Shown here: positions 39,901 through 50,049 of the stretch, piece by piece | How the letters are laid out: the number at the start of each line of letters is the position of its first letter | Position numbering within the stretch: the stretch's first letter is position 1 | Assembly (NCBI RefSeq): GCF_032854445.1 | Contig: NC_088295.1 | Location: forward strand, 70,229,249-70,293,248 | Length of the DNA stretch: 64,000 bases | Origin: Liolophura sinensis | Lineage: Eukaryota > Mollusca > Polyplacophora > Chitonida > Chitonidae | Direction of reading: 5' to 3' | Program-made: the position numbers and the translations under genes | The notes under the pieces: model-generated | Told to the model about the DNA's origin: nothing | Database searches by the model: none | What the model saw: only the letters and a program-made list of their open reading frames with translations

Positions 39901-42900
39901 GTTTTTCAGCTGAAGTTTATCTTTTTCAAGCAACACATTTTGATTGATTGATTGATTAACCTTAGTTAGCCACTTTTTGTGCATTTTGATTTATTTCTTA
40001 TCGGAAAAACGTAAGTTTTGACAACTGTCAGTTTTAAGGCTTTTTACTGCTTGTGAAGGATTATTTTTAAGCCAATCTTTAGGTGCAATACAGTAATTAC
40101 AGTTGTTAGGGATATGGTAGTATTTACATTGTAATACTTCAGTTTTCTCTGAAATAAAAGACATGATCTATTGATTAATTTATTGAAAAAATATGTTGAA
40201 TGCTTTCGCTGATAAAAATGTAATTTTACAGAGTTAATGAAATAATACATTATATTTGATAACTGGGTACACCAACATTTGCTTATATTTTAGATAATAG
40301 AATAGAAACTAGCAGAGTAAAGTTTGAACACCATAAATTATTCTCTTATAATCTTACAAAAATATCAAATGAGAACACAAATGCTATGTGGTGTGTCTCT
40401 GGTTGTCTTTCGACTTCTTACTCAGACGATATATGCATATCCAACCTGAGCTAATTGTTAGTATTGTCTTATTTTTTTTCGCAGGAGACGCCACTGATTA
40501 CATCTGGCTCTAAAGACAAACCAGTTACTTTTCTGAGAGCACTTTTCATTCCGGTAGGTATATGACGCTGTCAACACTGCAATGTTTTTATACACTGTAA
40601 ACAGCGTGAACAGTTTGAAATCGCTCAGCCCGTGTGACTCGGCGGCTGTGGCGTATTATTCCACTATCATCCCACTATTATTATGTCAGCATTATGGCAG
40701 GAGGCACTGTTCTGATGTGAACAAAACAATGTTGAGAGTCCCATATGCCTCCAGTAGACCAATAGATGTAATTGCTCAGAGCTGCATGAAGTGAGAATGT
40801 TTGGTCCTGATGCTGACATAACCATTTGCCTAAAATTTGCCTACAACAAGCCAAAATCATTGATAGTCTGTAATTTGAACAATGATTTTATTTGAATTTT
40901 ACAGGGGGTGATTGAGTTTGCCTTGTGCCTGTTTTTTGCCAAGCTTGTCAGCTATACCTTTCTCTTCTGGCTTCCATTTTATATCAAAAATGCCAGTAAG
41001 TGTCATGCCTAATCATGGCATTTTTATTTATATATTTTTTGGATTGCTGCTTAACGTCACACTCCCAGATTTTTCACTCGTACAATTACAGTCGTTTTCA
41101 TGGGTGGACAAACCGGATGCATGGCGTAAACCACAGACCTGTGGCAAGGTACTGACGAACAGGGGCCTCCGTGCCTCAGTTGTTTAGCGCGCTAGCTGTG
41201 AGTTCAAGTCCAGCTCATGCTGGCTTCCTCTCCGGCCGTATGTGGGAAGGGCTTACATCAACCGGCGGATAGTCGTGGTTTCCCTGGGCTCTGCCCGGTT
41301 TCCTCTCACTGTAATGCTGGTCGCCGTCATATAAGTGAAATATTCTTGAGTACAGCATAAAAAACCAATCGAATAAATAAATAAATACTGACAAACATCC
41401 CCCACATGCCTGCATATTAGTCTGCACTAATGGCCACTCCAGCATTGTCAGTTGCTTATTGTCAGCAAGGACTCAAAAACAGTGAGAGTGCAGGAACATT
41501 CCATATCACAAATCTATCCGGTCAGATGTACATGACATTGGTTAGTGTAAAACATAATCTGCAATTAGTGGCAGATAATGGTAGGAGAAAAATTTTGATA
41601 CAGATACATCTTTCTTATGTGCATTAGCATATATGCTAAGATTGTGTTTGTCTTCATTACAGCAAGTTACAAGGCAGAAGCTTCAGCTTTGTTATCCACT
41701 CTCTTTGATGTGGGGGGAATTGCAGGTAAATACTTTCAGTGCTAGTGATTCTAATTCCTCTTAAACTTCACAACCTTCTTGTAAAAAGAGATTGTAGCTG
41801 CAGTTGATTATAAACTGTACACTGGGTTTCTCCAGTCCTCTTCAAAGGAAATGGAATATTATTACTCACAGACTAGCCGTGCCCATTTCCTGCTAAAGTG
41901 ACCGTGCCAACTATGAACATTCAGGGTCACATATATTGAAATCACTGATATTGTTATTCAGGTGGGTAGGGAACACTGCTGTTTTACAAGTTACAAGTTT
42001 TATATCCCACTGTGGAGGACTGATGAACACCACTGATCTTACCACCGAGAGTTAAAATAGGTTACGTTGCTAGCTCAGTGGAATTGTAGGGTGATTATAA
42101 CTTTTGTAAGTTCAGATCTTGATGGAAAGCCAGATTTAACTCCTACATCGAGGTGGATTATGTAAATGGACAATGTAATAGTCCGTAAGCGTTTTTTCCC
42201 CCGTCAGTGAAACAGTTCCACATAGTATTGATTCAGAAGTTATTGACAACACGAGAAAATTCCTGTAAGTAAACCTTTTGAGACTATTACATTGCACATC
42301 TTTGGCAAGTGAGTGGAAAATTTACCATGTAATGGTCCACCTAAGGCAAGTATTTGTATTTAACAATAAGCTTGGAGCGATTGTATGTATTTTCAACAGC
42401 ATCCAGTTGATTGAACATGTATTTTTTGATTGTTAGTTATGAGGCTATGAGTAGGATTGGACTTTGATCTTGATCTTAGTGATTTACAATCAACTTAAGG
42501 TTGCAACCCCTTTTTATATGCAACCCATGGTATATTTCTGTGCTCAAGTTTTATTTGAAATTAATTTTCTGTTGTTATGTTATCTTTTCTAAGATTGGAT
42601 TCTCTTTTTTCCTGTAGCTGAATAACTTCTAACATGTGTTTAAACTTGGGAAACAAGTTTGTTTGTCTGAAGTGACTCTGAATGCTAAGTCCTGTTGTTT
42701 TACAGGAGGTATACTGGCTGGGATTATATCTGATGTCACAGGAGCCAGAGCTGCCACATGTACTTTAATGTTACTGGCTGCTGCACCAATGGTAATTCAA
42801 GGGTACTTTTAATTGTCACCTCATGCCATTGACACACCAGTTTTATTTAATTTTGCATGGATTTGAATCGATTCACATTCAGTTGGAATAGATTTTTCAT

Positions 42901-45789
42901 TGACACATTATCCTCCAGTGAAAATCAATGACTTGGCCACACTGTAACCAGTTTGGTATGGTTGTGAAAGCACTGTTTGATGGGAATTTTTTCCTGATGT
43001 CGTCATGGTGTATCGCATTTGTATTCAGTTCATCAATTTCACTTATTATGAGCAAAATTAAAAGTTTTAGGGTATTCCAAGAAGCCTGTAAAGTGTTTGT
43101 TGCATGATGCTGAAATGATATTAACCCCCTTCTCCAGGAGTGTATCAGTCAGTCTACACTATCATAACTGTTAGGTTTACCCTATTCAGATCTGTATAAC
43201 AGACAATGGGGATGAACCTACTATGAAAAAAGATCTTACATTTCGGGTTACAGATGTTATAGAATTTTCTTGTGGTTTTTTCTTCATGTTTTATACCTCA
43301 GATTTACATCACATATGCATTTTTGTCTTTCAGATGTATGTTTATAGTGTCTTTGGAAGTTTGACTTTCACGCATAATGTAGGTAAGGCATTTTTCCTCC
43401 TCTGATATTTATTTGCTCTTTGTGGGCATTAAATGAATGGACCTACATGTATCAAACCAAATGATTACTGGAATAATTCTATTAAATGAGTGTGTCAAAA
43501 ACAGTGTTCAGAATCTTGTGTCATTATTGTTTTTATTTTTATTTATCTGTTAGAGATATCTGGGAATAGAGTTTGGACTAACCTTTTTCCTTTTACAGAC
43601 ACTAAGACGGTCAAAGTTTTCCAGCATTCTTCAGTTACCAGCCTGTCAGTTGTTAGTCTCGCTCTCTCTAAAATGCACAACTGACAGGCAACTTTCACTC
43701 AGCTGAGCAAGCTCTATTTCTCAACATAGTTTAGGACAATATCTTACAAATGTCTTATTTGTCTTACAAATGTTTTATTTGTCTTTTGTAATGGTTAAAG
43801 ATTGTTCATTATCCACCTTAAGAATGTTTTTGTTTGGAACACTTGGCACTTACAAAAATGATGGAACCACACATAGTGTACTGGCACACATGCGCACATA
43901 CGTGTAGAGTTGTTATAAAAACATGCATTGTGTCAACATACAAAACATTATGGAAATCTATCATTACATCTTTAACACAAATGTTACCAAAATTTGGTGA
44001 AGAACTTTGAGATAATTTGAAAAAATGCATCTTTACATTCTATGTATTCCTGTTTTCTGTTCTACAAGCAGAGCACCAATGTATAATGTATACATAAGTT
44101 TGGTTATGAAGATGATTGACATAGCATTTTAGGTTTGTATGTGCAGTATATGGTTAGCTGATGGTATTGTGTTGTAGTGTTGTTACTAGTGTGTGGGCTG
44201 TTGGTAAATGGACCCTATGCCCTGATAACCACGGCAGTGTCAGCAGATCTGGGCACACACAAGAGCCTATTGGGAAATGCCAAAGCCCTGGCTACAGTCA
44301 CTGCAATCATTGATGGAACAGGATCCATGGGTAAGTTAAGGCCAGTCAGGATTTTATAAATCCTGGACCGTTCTATTTAAAAATAAAATTTCATTCGGAC
44401 TTAAAATATTTTGAATGTGAATAATGTTAAAACTTTTTACGTTACATTTAATCATTTTATTAATTTCAGAGAGATAATGCCCACCTTTTTTTAAAGTACG
44501 TCCATTAGGTATGAGAGGTTGTATTAGGTTATGGCATTGTGTGTCATCAGTTTTGGCATTTAATACCACAATCTGCTTTATCAGATTTTGCTTGAGACTT
44601 TTTGTCCCTATCACCATAGCAGAGGCCAAGCCAGGTGAGAATGTCTGCTATTCGCTCTAGCATGACGGGCTTAAAAACTCTTATTGCAAGTGGAATGTCC
44701 GGGCCAAAGCACAACACTCACAGTGAAATGCCTTAATAGTGAATATTAAAGAAGAACGCCTAACGTGCTGAAGATAGTACAAAAGGGATCCCTTCAGAAT
44801 ACAACTTTATGTACAAAGCCCTTACATGTATTTATCAGAAGGAAAAAAATGTTGAAATCCACCCAACAAGTCCGTGTTTTCTAATGGTTTTTCGGCTCTT
44901 TTTGTCCACAGTAACTTTTCTCATCCCCCCCCCCCCCTCCACACACACACACCCCACTGATATGCAAAAGCTTAACAGAAAACAAGCTTGTGGTTAATGT
45001 GATTGCATGTTCAAAATCCAGCTCTGTCTGGTTTGGATGTAGCTTTAAGTCAGGAAGTTTGCCCGGTACCTGGTTAAGGGCATGTGTTTAGACCTGGCTC
45101 CGCCTGCTTTTGTCCTCTCTTAAATGTGTTTGCCATTGCAGAAGAGTAAATCATATTCAGTGTTAATTGCCTGTCATATAAATAATAGATAGTTGATGAC
45201 AATTCTGTGAAGAAGGTCAACTGTTGTTTCATACAGGTGCTGCTTTAGGACCTCTGCTAACTGGGCTCATTGCTCCTCTCAGCTGGGAATATGTCTTCTA
45301 CATGCTTATTGCTGCCGATGGGATGGCTTCACTGGTAAGTGTTTTTTGTGTATCTGCTGATAACGTGCTGAGATTAAATAGTTATGTTTGTTTGACTAAG
45401 AAGTGTTGTAATGAATAGCTTTCTGCTTTGTGGGTGCACAGGGGGCCTTCGTAGGTTCATGCAGCTTATTAATGTGCCCTTTTTGCCACAGCCAGTCTTT
45501 CCTTGACCATTTGCACATTCAAGTCCAAGCACTATTTGTTTGGCTGCTCTAGAAAGTCATAAGGTTTGTTAGGTAAGTGGCATTTTTCCTGGTTTCCCAT
45601 GCCCATAAATCTAACTGCCATCATTGGGAGAAATATTCTTGAGGAAATGTGTTAAACCATGGTAAAATTCTTTGATTTGCAATGTTTTGGATTGTTTTAC
45701 AACACCTTTCCTTGATGTTTCAGCTACTTATTCGCCTAGTTTATAGAGATGTCCTCATGATGATTCGTCGTATTCGAGGACTTCAGTGA
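24860..45789 (+). CDS. SLC37A2: SLC37A1/2-like sugar-phosphate/phosphate exchanger, complete
   Basis: Seventeen coding exons join with every intron phase consistent: 24860-24924, 28944-29025, 29369-29474, 30827-30905, 31269-31404, 32595-32671, 33002-33168, 33758-33801, 38000-38098, 40485-40553, 40905-40995, 41663-41725, 42706-42791, 43334-43382, 44178-44330, 45237-45334 and 45724-45789. Total 1530 bases, 509 residues, close to human SLC37A2 (about 500). Known: SLC37A1/A2 are 12-TM major-facilitator antiporters of the ER that exchange glucose-6-phosphate for phosphate. Seen: [15 protein letters not shown] in TM1, three N-glycosylation sequons in the first lumenal loop (NCS, NIS, NST), [13 protein letters not shown] between TM2 and TM3, [19 protein letters not shown], a hydrophilic central loop (residues about 238-300), [12 protein letters not shown], and [18 protein letters not shown]. 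The C-terminus ends RRIRGLQ with no KKXX retrieval signal. A1 versus A2 orthology is not decided by eye. Confidence 0.93.
25131..25741. mobile_element. Foldback (long inverted repeat) element in SLC37A intron 1
   Basis: The outer arms match over about 150 bases: AGTTGCAATAATGTACCTCT at the left and its complement ending at 25740. An inner pair also matches ('ccttttccccgttttggcct' near 25352 against a complementary block near 25525-25560). Almost the whole 0.6 kb can fold into one hairpin, and TA flanks the ends. No coding capacity. Confidence 0.8.
26645..28070 (+). mobile_element. DNA transposon copy 2, partner of 4034-5155
   Basis: Begins with AGCACCTGACTAAAACAT and ends with the near-complement ATTAGTCTGGTGCT. 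It is about 0.3 kb longer than copy 1, mainly from an extra stretch around 27660-28000. Landmarks shared with copy 1 include 'cctagatcagcctcagtggt' at 27485. It lies in SLC37A intron 1 and has no transposase ORF. Confidence 0.72.
28618..28874. mobile_element. MITE family M, copy 2
   Basis: TIRs CTGTATTTCAGCTAAAGTTT and GACTTTAGATGAAATATAG with TA at both edges, 257 bp. A piece of SINE family A tail ('gagatattcttgagtatggc', about 28740) sits inside. The element ends 69 bases before SLC37A exon 2. Confidence 0.72.
28944..29025 (+). CDS. SLC37A2: SLC37A coding exon 2, TM1
   Basis: [20 protein letters not shown], then KPVSVVK; the YHxSRKPxSVVK signature identifies the SLC37 family. Acceptor atcag, donor gtgagt. 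Confidence 0.95.
29369..29474 (+). CDS. SLC37A2: SLC37A coding exon 3, first lumenal loop
   Basis: Loop with HQNCS, NIS and NST sequons and a TWCDWPPF end matching the human 'MWCSWAPF'. Acceptor tttcag, donor gtatgc. Confidence 0.93.
29546..30207. mobile_element. MITE family M, copy 3, split by a nested element
   Basis: Left end CTGTGTTTCACCTAAGT and right end AAACTTTAGGTGAAATACAG. The internal 'gaaattaatccaaacttcac' belongs to the family but in opposite orientation to copy 1. The 498-bp piece 29634-30131 interrupts it. It lies in SLC37A intron 3. Confidence 0.65.
29634..30131. mobile_element. piggyBac-type MITE (TTAA target) nested in family M copy
   Basis: Flanked on both sides by TTAA (29630-29633 and 30132-30135), the piggyBac target duplication. 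Ends are imperfect inverted repeats, CGCTCAGCACACACGGACA and, read on the other strand, GCCTAGTGCACACGGGCA. No ORF of note, so non-autonomous. Confidence 0.65.
30827..30905 (+). CDS. SLC37A2: SLC37A coding exon 4, TM2
   Basis: [20 protein letters not shown], then AVGMFI. Acceptor ttatag, donor gtaagt, phase 1 in and 2 out. Confidence 0.95.
31269..31404 (+). CDS. SLC37A2: SLC37A coding exon 5, TM3-TM4
   Basis: [20 protein letters not shown] is the MFS loop 2-3 region; it continues through GLGYFFNIH to VIVQ. Donor gtaagt, phase 0 out. Confidence 0.95.
31762..31902 (+). mobile_element. SINE family A, 3' part
   Basis: 'cgtgggaagg', 'gtcgtgggctctgcc', a 'ccaatgctggctgcc'-like core and 'ataagtgaaatattcttgag', followed by 'aaacacc' and (AAAT)n. 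Head missing. In SLC37A intron 5. Confidence 0.8.
32595..32671 (+). CDS. SLC37A2: SLC37A coding exon 6, TM4-TM5 turn
   Basis: [20 protein letters not shown], then WYGKSK, matching the human 'TTGWPSVVTCVGNWFGKGK'. Acceptor ttcag, donor gtaaga. Confidence 0.95.
33002..33168 (+). CDS. SLC37A2: SLC37A coding exon 7, TM5-TM6
   Basis: Longest exon (167 bases): [20 protein letters not shown], the most conserved block of the family, followed by [20 protein letters not shown]. It follows a run of twelve T and acceptor gcag. Confidence 0.96.
33758..33801 (+). CDS. SLC37A2: SLC37A coding exon 8, start of central loop
   Basis: [14 protein letters not shown] corresponds to human 'PEDVDCAPPQHH'. Acceptor ctatag, donor gtaaga, phase 0 out. 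Confidence 0.9.
33850..33940 (+). mobile_element. tRNA-like SINE head, truncated
   Basis: Box-A-like TGGTGGTTAAAGGTGCC and box-B-like GGATTCAAACC spaced as in a tRNA promoter, then unrelated sequence. A 5' SINE fragment; not a tRNA, because no acceptor stem pairs. Confidence 0.45.
34741..34878 (+). mobile_element. SINE family A, 3' part
   Basis: 'gtacgtgggaaggtctgcag', 'cgggctctgcccagtttcc', 'cccaccataatgctg', 'ataagtgaaatattcttgag', 'aaacaccaatc', (AAAT)n. Well preserved; lies in SLC37A intron 8. Confidence 0.85.
34900..37990. other. SLC37A intron 8, mostly featureless
   Basis: No exon recognised. 35846-35892 has short complementary ends (GCCTCC / GGAGGC). 37265-37345 looks like a worn SINE family A tail. 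37588-37602 is a short (GTACAT)n run. Confidence 0.35.
38000..38098 (+). CDS. SLC37A2: SLC37A coding exon 9, central cytosolic loop
   Basis: Hydrophilic 33-residue segment [14 protein letters not shown]...SASE in the variable loop between TM6 and TM7. Acceptor ggcag and donor gtaaga are clean and both phases are 0, so it could also be skipped without a frame change. Confidence 0.75.
39608..39800 (-). mobile_element. SINE family A (minus orientation)
   Basis: Reverse complement of the family: (ATAA)-type end, 'gattggtgttttatgccata', 'ctcaagagtatttcat', 'attatggtgggagg', 'agaccttccca', then part of the tRNA-like head. In SLC37A intron 9. Confidence 0.8.
39899..40093. mobile_element. MITE family M, copy 4
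   Basis: Left end CTGTTTTTCAGCTGAAGTTT; right end complementary, finishing CAATACAG before TA. Internal order matches copy 1 (same orientation). 195 bp, in SLC37A intron 9. Confidence 0.7.
40485..40553 (+). CDS. SLC37A2: SLC37A coding exon 10, loop to TM7
   Basis: [20 protein letters not shown], then FIP, leading into the second half of the transporter as human 'AISFFGALRIPG'. Acceptor cgcag, donor gtaggt. Confidence 0.9.
40905..40995 (+). CDS. SLC37A2: SLC37A coding exon 11, TM7
   Basis: [20 protein letters not shown], then [10 protein letters not shown], nearly the human sequence. Acceptor ttacag, donor gtaagt, phase 1 out. Confidence 0.96.
41161..41387 (+). mobile_element. SINE family A, full-length reference copy
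   Basis: tRNA-like head (GCCTCCGTGCCTCAGTTGTT, box B GTTCAAGTCC), 'ctcatgctggcttcctctcc', 'gtgggaaggg', 'gggctctgcccggtttcctc', 'ataagtgaaatattcttgag', then (AAAT)n. About 227 bp. In SLC37A intron 11, same strand as the gene. Confidence 0.88.
41663..41725 (+). CDS. SLC37A2: SLC37A coding exon 12, TM8 start
   Basis: [20 protein letters not shown], matching human '[20 protein letters not shown]'. Acceptor ttacag, donor gtaaat. Confidence 0.95.
42151..42342. mobile_element. Short inverted-repeat element (MITE-like)
   Basis: Outer AGGTGGATTATGTAAATGG faces the complement CCATGTAATGGTCCACCT, and inner CAATGTAATAGTC faces GACTATTACATTG. 192 bp, in SLC37A intron 12. Target duplication not clear. 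Confidence 0.6.
42706..42791 (+). CDS. SLC37A2: SLC37A coding exon 13, TM8-TM9
   Basis: [20 protein letters not shown], then LMLLAAAPM. The SDxTGARA turn is the second-half counterpart of the MFS loop 2-3 motif. Donor gtaatt, phase 0 out. Confidence 0.95.
43334..43382 (+). CDS. SLC37A2: SLC37A coding exon 14
   Basis: [16 protein letters not shown], short loop to TM10. Acceptor ttcag, donor gtaagg, phase 1 out. Confidence 0.88.
44178..44330 (+). CDS. SLC37A2: SLC37A coding exon 15, TM10-TM11
   Basis: [20 protein letters not shown] and [18 protein letters not shown] are almost identical to the human protein. Acceptor tgtag, donor gtaagt. Confidence 0.97.
44926..44955. repeat. Poly-C and (AC)n low-complexity tract
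   Basis: About a dozen C followed by 'tccacacacacacacccc', in SLC37A intron 15. Confidence 0.9.
45237..45334 (+). CDS. SLC37A2: SLC37A coding exon 16, TM11-TM12
   Basis: [20 protein letters not shown], then [12 protein letters not shown]. Acceptor atacag, donor gtaagt, phase 0 out. Confidence 0.96.
45570..45662 (+). mobile_element. SINE family A fragment, degenerate
   Basis: 'ctggtttcccatgcccataaatctaactgcc' and 'gagaaatattcttgaggaaa', worn core and tail, 60 bases before the last SLC37A exon. Confidence 0.5.
45724..45789 (+). CDS. SLC37A2: SLC37A coding exon 17 (stop codon)
   Basis: [20 protein letters not shown], then Q and TGA; human 'LLCRLVYKEILAW' aligns. It ends TM12 with a short basic tail. 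Possible ATTAAA polyadenylation signals follow at 46297 and 46854, with no way to choose between them here. Confidence 0.9.
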   Translation, partial: LLIRLVYRDVLMMIRRIRGLQ

Positions 45790-46917
45790 ATACAAGACAT
45801 GTATTCAGAAACACAAGAACCTAAAAACTACAAAAGCTACAAAGAATCCTCAGTGATAGATTTTATGAAACTCTGTGAGATTAGAGCCTTGAGGAAGTTA
45901 GTCTTTATCTGTCTTCACATCAAATTTTATTTTTGTTGATTCATGTATTATGTTAGTTTCTGTCCATTATATTAATTATCTGTGTACATTATCTCATTTT
46001 TTTCTTGTCTCTATGTCTTTATGTACAAGTCTTCTCATGTGATCAAAACTTTGAGTGTCTATGTTTTTATGTAAGTATAATACACATAGGATCAAATCTT
46101 TTTCCGTCTCTTTGTTTTCATACAAATGTTTACATTGTACATTATATACTCATGTGATGAAACTTTTTTCTGTCTCTTTGGTTTAATGTACGTACATGTG
46201 TATACTCACGCTGTTCAGCCTTTTTTCTGATTTGTTTTCAATTATCCTGTGACTGTGATATACATAAAGAGTGGGACTGTGACTTCCAAGGCTGACATTA
46301 AAATGATTTGCTTACGTATGGAACTAAGCATGTGCAGGTTTTGTGGTTGAAATTATTAGAGTGCTGTTCAGGTACTATAGCTTTTTTGTTCTCTCATTAG
46401 TTACTGATGATTTGATGATGTCTTGTATTATTTGCTCCAGTGAGCAAATTGTGTTACATTTGACTTTTGTGTTTTTGCTCCCTCTCATTTTCTATTTGAT
46501 AACTGAAAAAAGTGTTAACCTTTTCAACTGAAACCTGGAACAAAAGGATGATGGGAGGGAAGATACACATGATGCCATGAAATCATTCTTTGTTTCCAGG
46601 CCTGGTGCTGATAAAAGCCAGAACATTCCAGTTTTGCCAGATATTGTCACTTTTTGATGATGGTGAACAGTGATATGTGAGAAGGATGGTGGTTGGTACT
46701 ATGTATATCATACCTCAATATCACTCATAGACAAGGCATACACGTCATTTTCTGGATCAGATTTGTAGGTGTGGTGCAAATTACACAAAGTCATTCCTGA
46801 TTTAAGTTAAAATTTGAAAACATGATTTTAGAACCTATATCTTGATGTTAGAAATTAAACTTTTTGACAACCTTATAAATGTTAAGACTGAAGTCTTAAA
46901 ATTTTAAATTACAGTAA

Positions 46918-47106
46918 GCGGGCATTGCAGCCACGGGCATGTTGACAATATCCATTGGGTCTGTTGGATCTGACATGGGCTTTGTCTGCAGAAGACATCA
47001 GCTCACTCTGTCAGTCAACAATAGTTCCCGAGGCAGTCTAGACATGTCAGGGCTTGCGGTACGCGACCCAAACTTTGTGGCATCATTGCCCGGGCTTAAA
47101 CAATAG
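46918..47106 (+). CDS. Candidate coding exon: alternative 3' exon of SLC37A or unassigned gene
   Basis: Open for 62 codons after a TAA at 46915 and ending in TAG at 47104-47106; balanced base composition in AT-rich surroundings. Encodes ...GMLTISIGSVGSDMGFVCRR, HQLTLSVNNSSRGSLD, then DPNFVASLPGLKQ; a few Ser-rich stretches, no known domain. The opposite strand is stopped in all frames. A tail acceptor could be cag at 46912-46914 (phase wrong for exon 16), taag, or 'attgcag' at about 46930; the reading frame needs phase 1 in, which exon 16 (phase 0) does not give. First in-frame ATG is 46939. Could also be a small independent gene or a TE remnant. Confidence 0.4.
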   Translation, partial: AGIAATGMLTISIGSVGSDMGFVCRRHQLTLSVNNSSRGSLDMSGLAVRDPNFVASLPGLKQ

Positions 47107-48810
47107 TGAGTCTGTAACATCATGGGTTCCAACAGAGGAGTTTCGTACCCCTCCATCTCTTAGTCCCAGGTGTAACATGTTCATGTAAGGCAAGGTTGGG
47201 CTGCCAGTCTGGGATTTAGTTTCCATTTTATGTAATGTATAAGATTATGTAATGTTTCAAAGGCCTTGAACTTACTGCAATGGTAGGTGATGTCCATGTG
47301 AATACTTGACAGATCCACGTCATTGAAGATGTCATTTTTTTGATTGTTCACTTAAGGTGGTATGGTTTTGTGCTCACTCTGAGCATCTCAGCTTATTTAA
47401 TGACTGTTTTAATTGCATGTATTGTTTAAACTACGGGAGTATTTTTGACTTTACAAAATGCAAGGATAATTTTTATAGTATCTTTTTTGATAAAGATACA
47501 GGAAAAAACATGTCTGTTTCATCAGTTTTTCATTTCAAAATGCAGCCTTTTATATTCAACATTTCATTCCAAAGATCCATGACAGGTGTATCCAAATACT
47601 TTAATTGTATATTACTGCTGATAATCCTTTTTGATGTTAAAACGTATTGGTAGAAATATATCTATAGTTTTTTTATCTGTAAACTGTTGTTATATTGAGT
47701 TGTTATTTGGCGTGTGCTGTAGTAGTAAACTTAGGGCTGGAGCATGTAGTGGTGGCTTCGAGTATATTGTTATAGTCATGGCTTGTACACAAGTCGGTCA
47801 CCACAGCCTGTCACTCCTGTCCCCAGGGCTGTCCCTCCATGGAACCAGGCTGAGGGTGGTGTGTGTATCGAATATTGATGAACACTTCTTTGTCTTTCGC
47901 TTCGTTGTTCCAGACAAGCCATTAGGGATAGCAAATCGATTTCAAGACAGCCACCAATAACCTGGAACTATTAGTCCCAAAAATAACGTGTTCCATTGTA
48001 GGAGAGCGATATAATACCATTTAAGGCGCCATGACGCTCTTTTACAGCCACATAACGCATAACATAATTTTAAAGGCAGATTCGGTGGGTATATAGTAAG
48101 AAGTTAAGCATGGGCTATATTTTGGTAATGAGTTGTGTAACATTTTTTAATTTTGCGCCCAAAAATTATTGTCTGAACGGAAACAGTATCAAATTTTTCA
48201 GTTCCATTCAAATCGCTTTATAATTATTGATATTCTGGTTGATGTGAATAGGATTTAACATGCATCTGTAAGCCGGCATGCACCAAATTAGATTAATATT
48301 TGGCTTGGGTCTAGAGGTCTTAACCCGGGCTTGGCAATGAAGTTAATTTCATTCTGCGATGCAATAAATATAACAGGTAGCCTTCATCTTATCTTTGAAA
48401 CATTTTCTAGGCATGAGGTAAGGCCTGCATGGATAGCCAGCGTTACCAATAAGAATTCAATCCATTTTGTTGCAGAGATTTTATCATTTTGTAATATTGC
48501 AGAATCATTGTGATCAATTTTTAAGCAGGGATTAAATCAGAACCAAAACTTGGTGCTTTCTGGTCGATCTGATCGGGATAGTCTTAATTCGTAAAATCTG
48601 AACTTGATCCTTTTGAACTGGAAAATGATTACAAATTATCCGCCAGATCGATCCGTCACTTAAATATTTAGGAGTAGTTCAGAATGAGGTTTGACCCCTG
48701 TTCTTGATTAACGGTTTGTGGGACCCAAATATGGGCACGTGCCGGCCAGTCTCGCTGAATGCACATATAGGCCCAGTAAATTTCCCCTGCTGACCGTCGA
48801 ACAGAGATAC
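47107..48810. other. Downstream of SLC37A, nothing recognised
   Basis: AT-rich sequence with short unconnected ORFs only. The segment 47740-47960 is less AT-rich and open on the plus strand, but shows no motif I can support. Confidence 0.3.
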
Positions 48811-49157
48811 CTGCCCCGATGGTCCAGTTGGTAGAGCGTTCGCTTCGCTTGCTGTAGATCCAGGATCAAACCTGAATCGGCTCACACCTAAGACCGTAAA
48901 AAAGGAAGTTGTAGCTACCTCGCTTGGTGTTCAGTATTAAGGAATTTGGCGGTTGACCCTAATCAGCAATTAATGCTTCGGGTGGGTCGGCTAACTTGCC
49001 TTTGGTAAGCCGTCTCAGTGAAGCAGCACTAGATGAAAGAGCGGTGGAAATCCGACCTGCAACAAGGAGGCACATTACATGCATTTTAAGTACTCCTTCG
49101 TCGTCATATGACTGAAAAATTGTCAAGTACGACGTTAAACTCCGAGCACTCATTCGC
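48811..49157 (+). mobile_element. SINE family B, with tRNA-like head
   Basis: Head GATGGTCCAGTTGGTAGAGC (box A) and GGATCAAACC (box B); tail 'cgtcgtcatatgactgaaaa' followed by 'gtacgacgttaaac'. The tail recurs at 52.7 and 62.1 kb. Confidence 0.8.
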
Positions 49158-50049
49158 ACATTTGGACAGAGTTAATTAATTAGGGCGTTATAACGCTATT
49201 TTGAAATGGTGACTGTTTTTGGAGGAAATCAACCACCATAATCAGATATCGGTCAGAGACTCCACCAACCAGGGCAATATGCATTAGTTCACATTAGTTG
49301 TCACTCTGACTTCGGGAATCTTATAAAAATGCACATATGATAACATAGAAACACTAGGCATATGCATTTAGGTCCACTCATACCTAGTTTTGTTAACGAA
49401 TTTGTAATCCAGACTTAAAACGCTTGATATCTCTCATTCATTGGATTTCGTCGCGATCACCGAAATGTGGAACTGTTGTGACTGTAGACATTGTTTATGT
49501 AGGGAAAACAAACGAAAAGCAAAACTGACAAAACCTCTTTGAGTGAATCGGAAGAAATGAAGTTTAACATAATCATTTACATCGATATGTTGAGGACATT
49601 TCATGTTGACGAAAAAGAAGTCAATGTCTAGTGTTAAATCTAGAAAGAAGGAATTGTGAATATGGTAACGTAATAGCCACATAGTCTTGTAGCGGAAATT
49701 ATACAGGTCTTAAGAACAAGCTGTAACGCATGCAGCATGAAGAATATGTGTATCGGAAGTGTTTGATTTGTGAGAGTGTCAGTTATTAATTGCAAAACTA
49801 CGACAATACATGTATAGCAGGGAGCTCAGCATTACATTTTCTATATAGACGAAAAATACCAGAATTTCATCAATTTCAACTTATTCGAAGAATTGCCTGG
49901 AGAGAGGCATTTTCATGGATAATCCAAATCTCGGACAATAAGAAATAATTAAATGTGATAGAGATAGAGCGAACGGTAAGACACTAGTTTTGAACTGATG
50001 TGATTTGTATAAAACTTTCGACTATTTATACTTTAAATCTATCCCCTAG

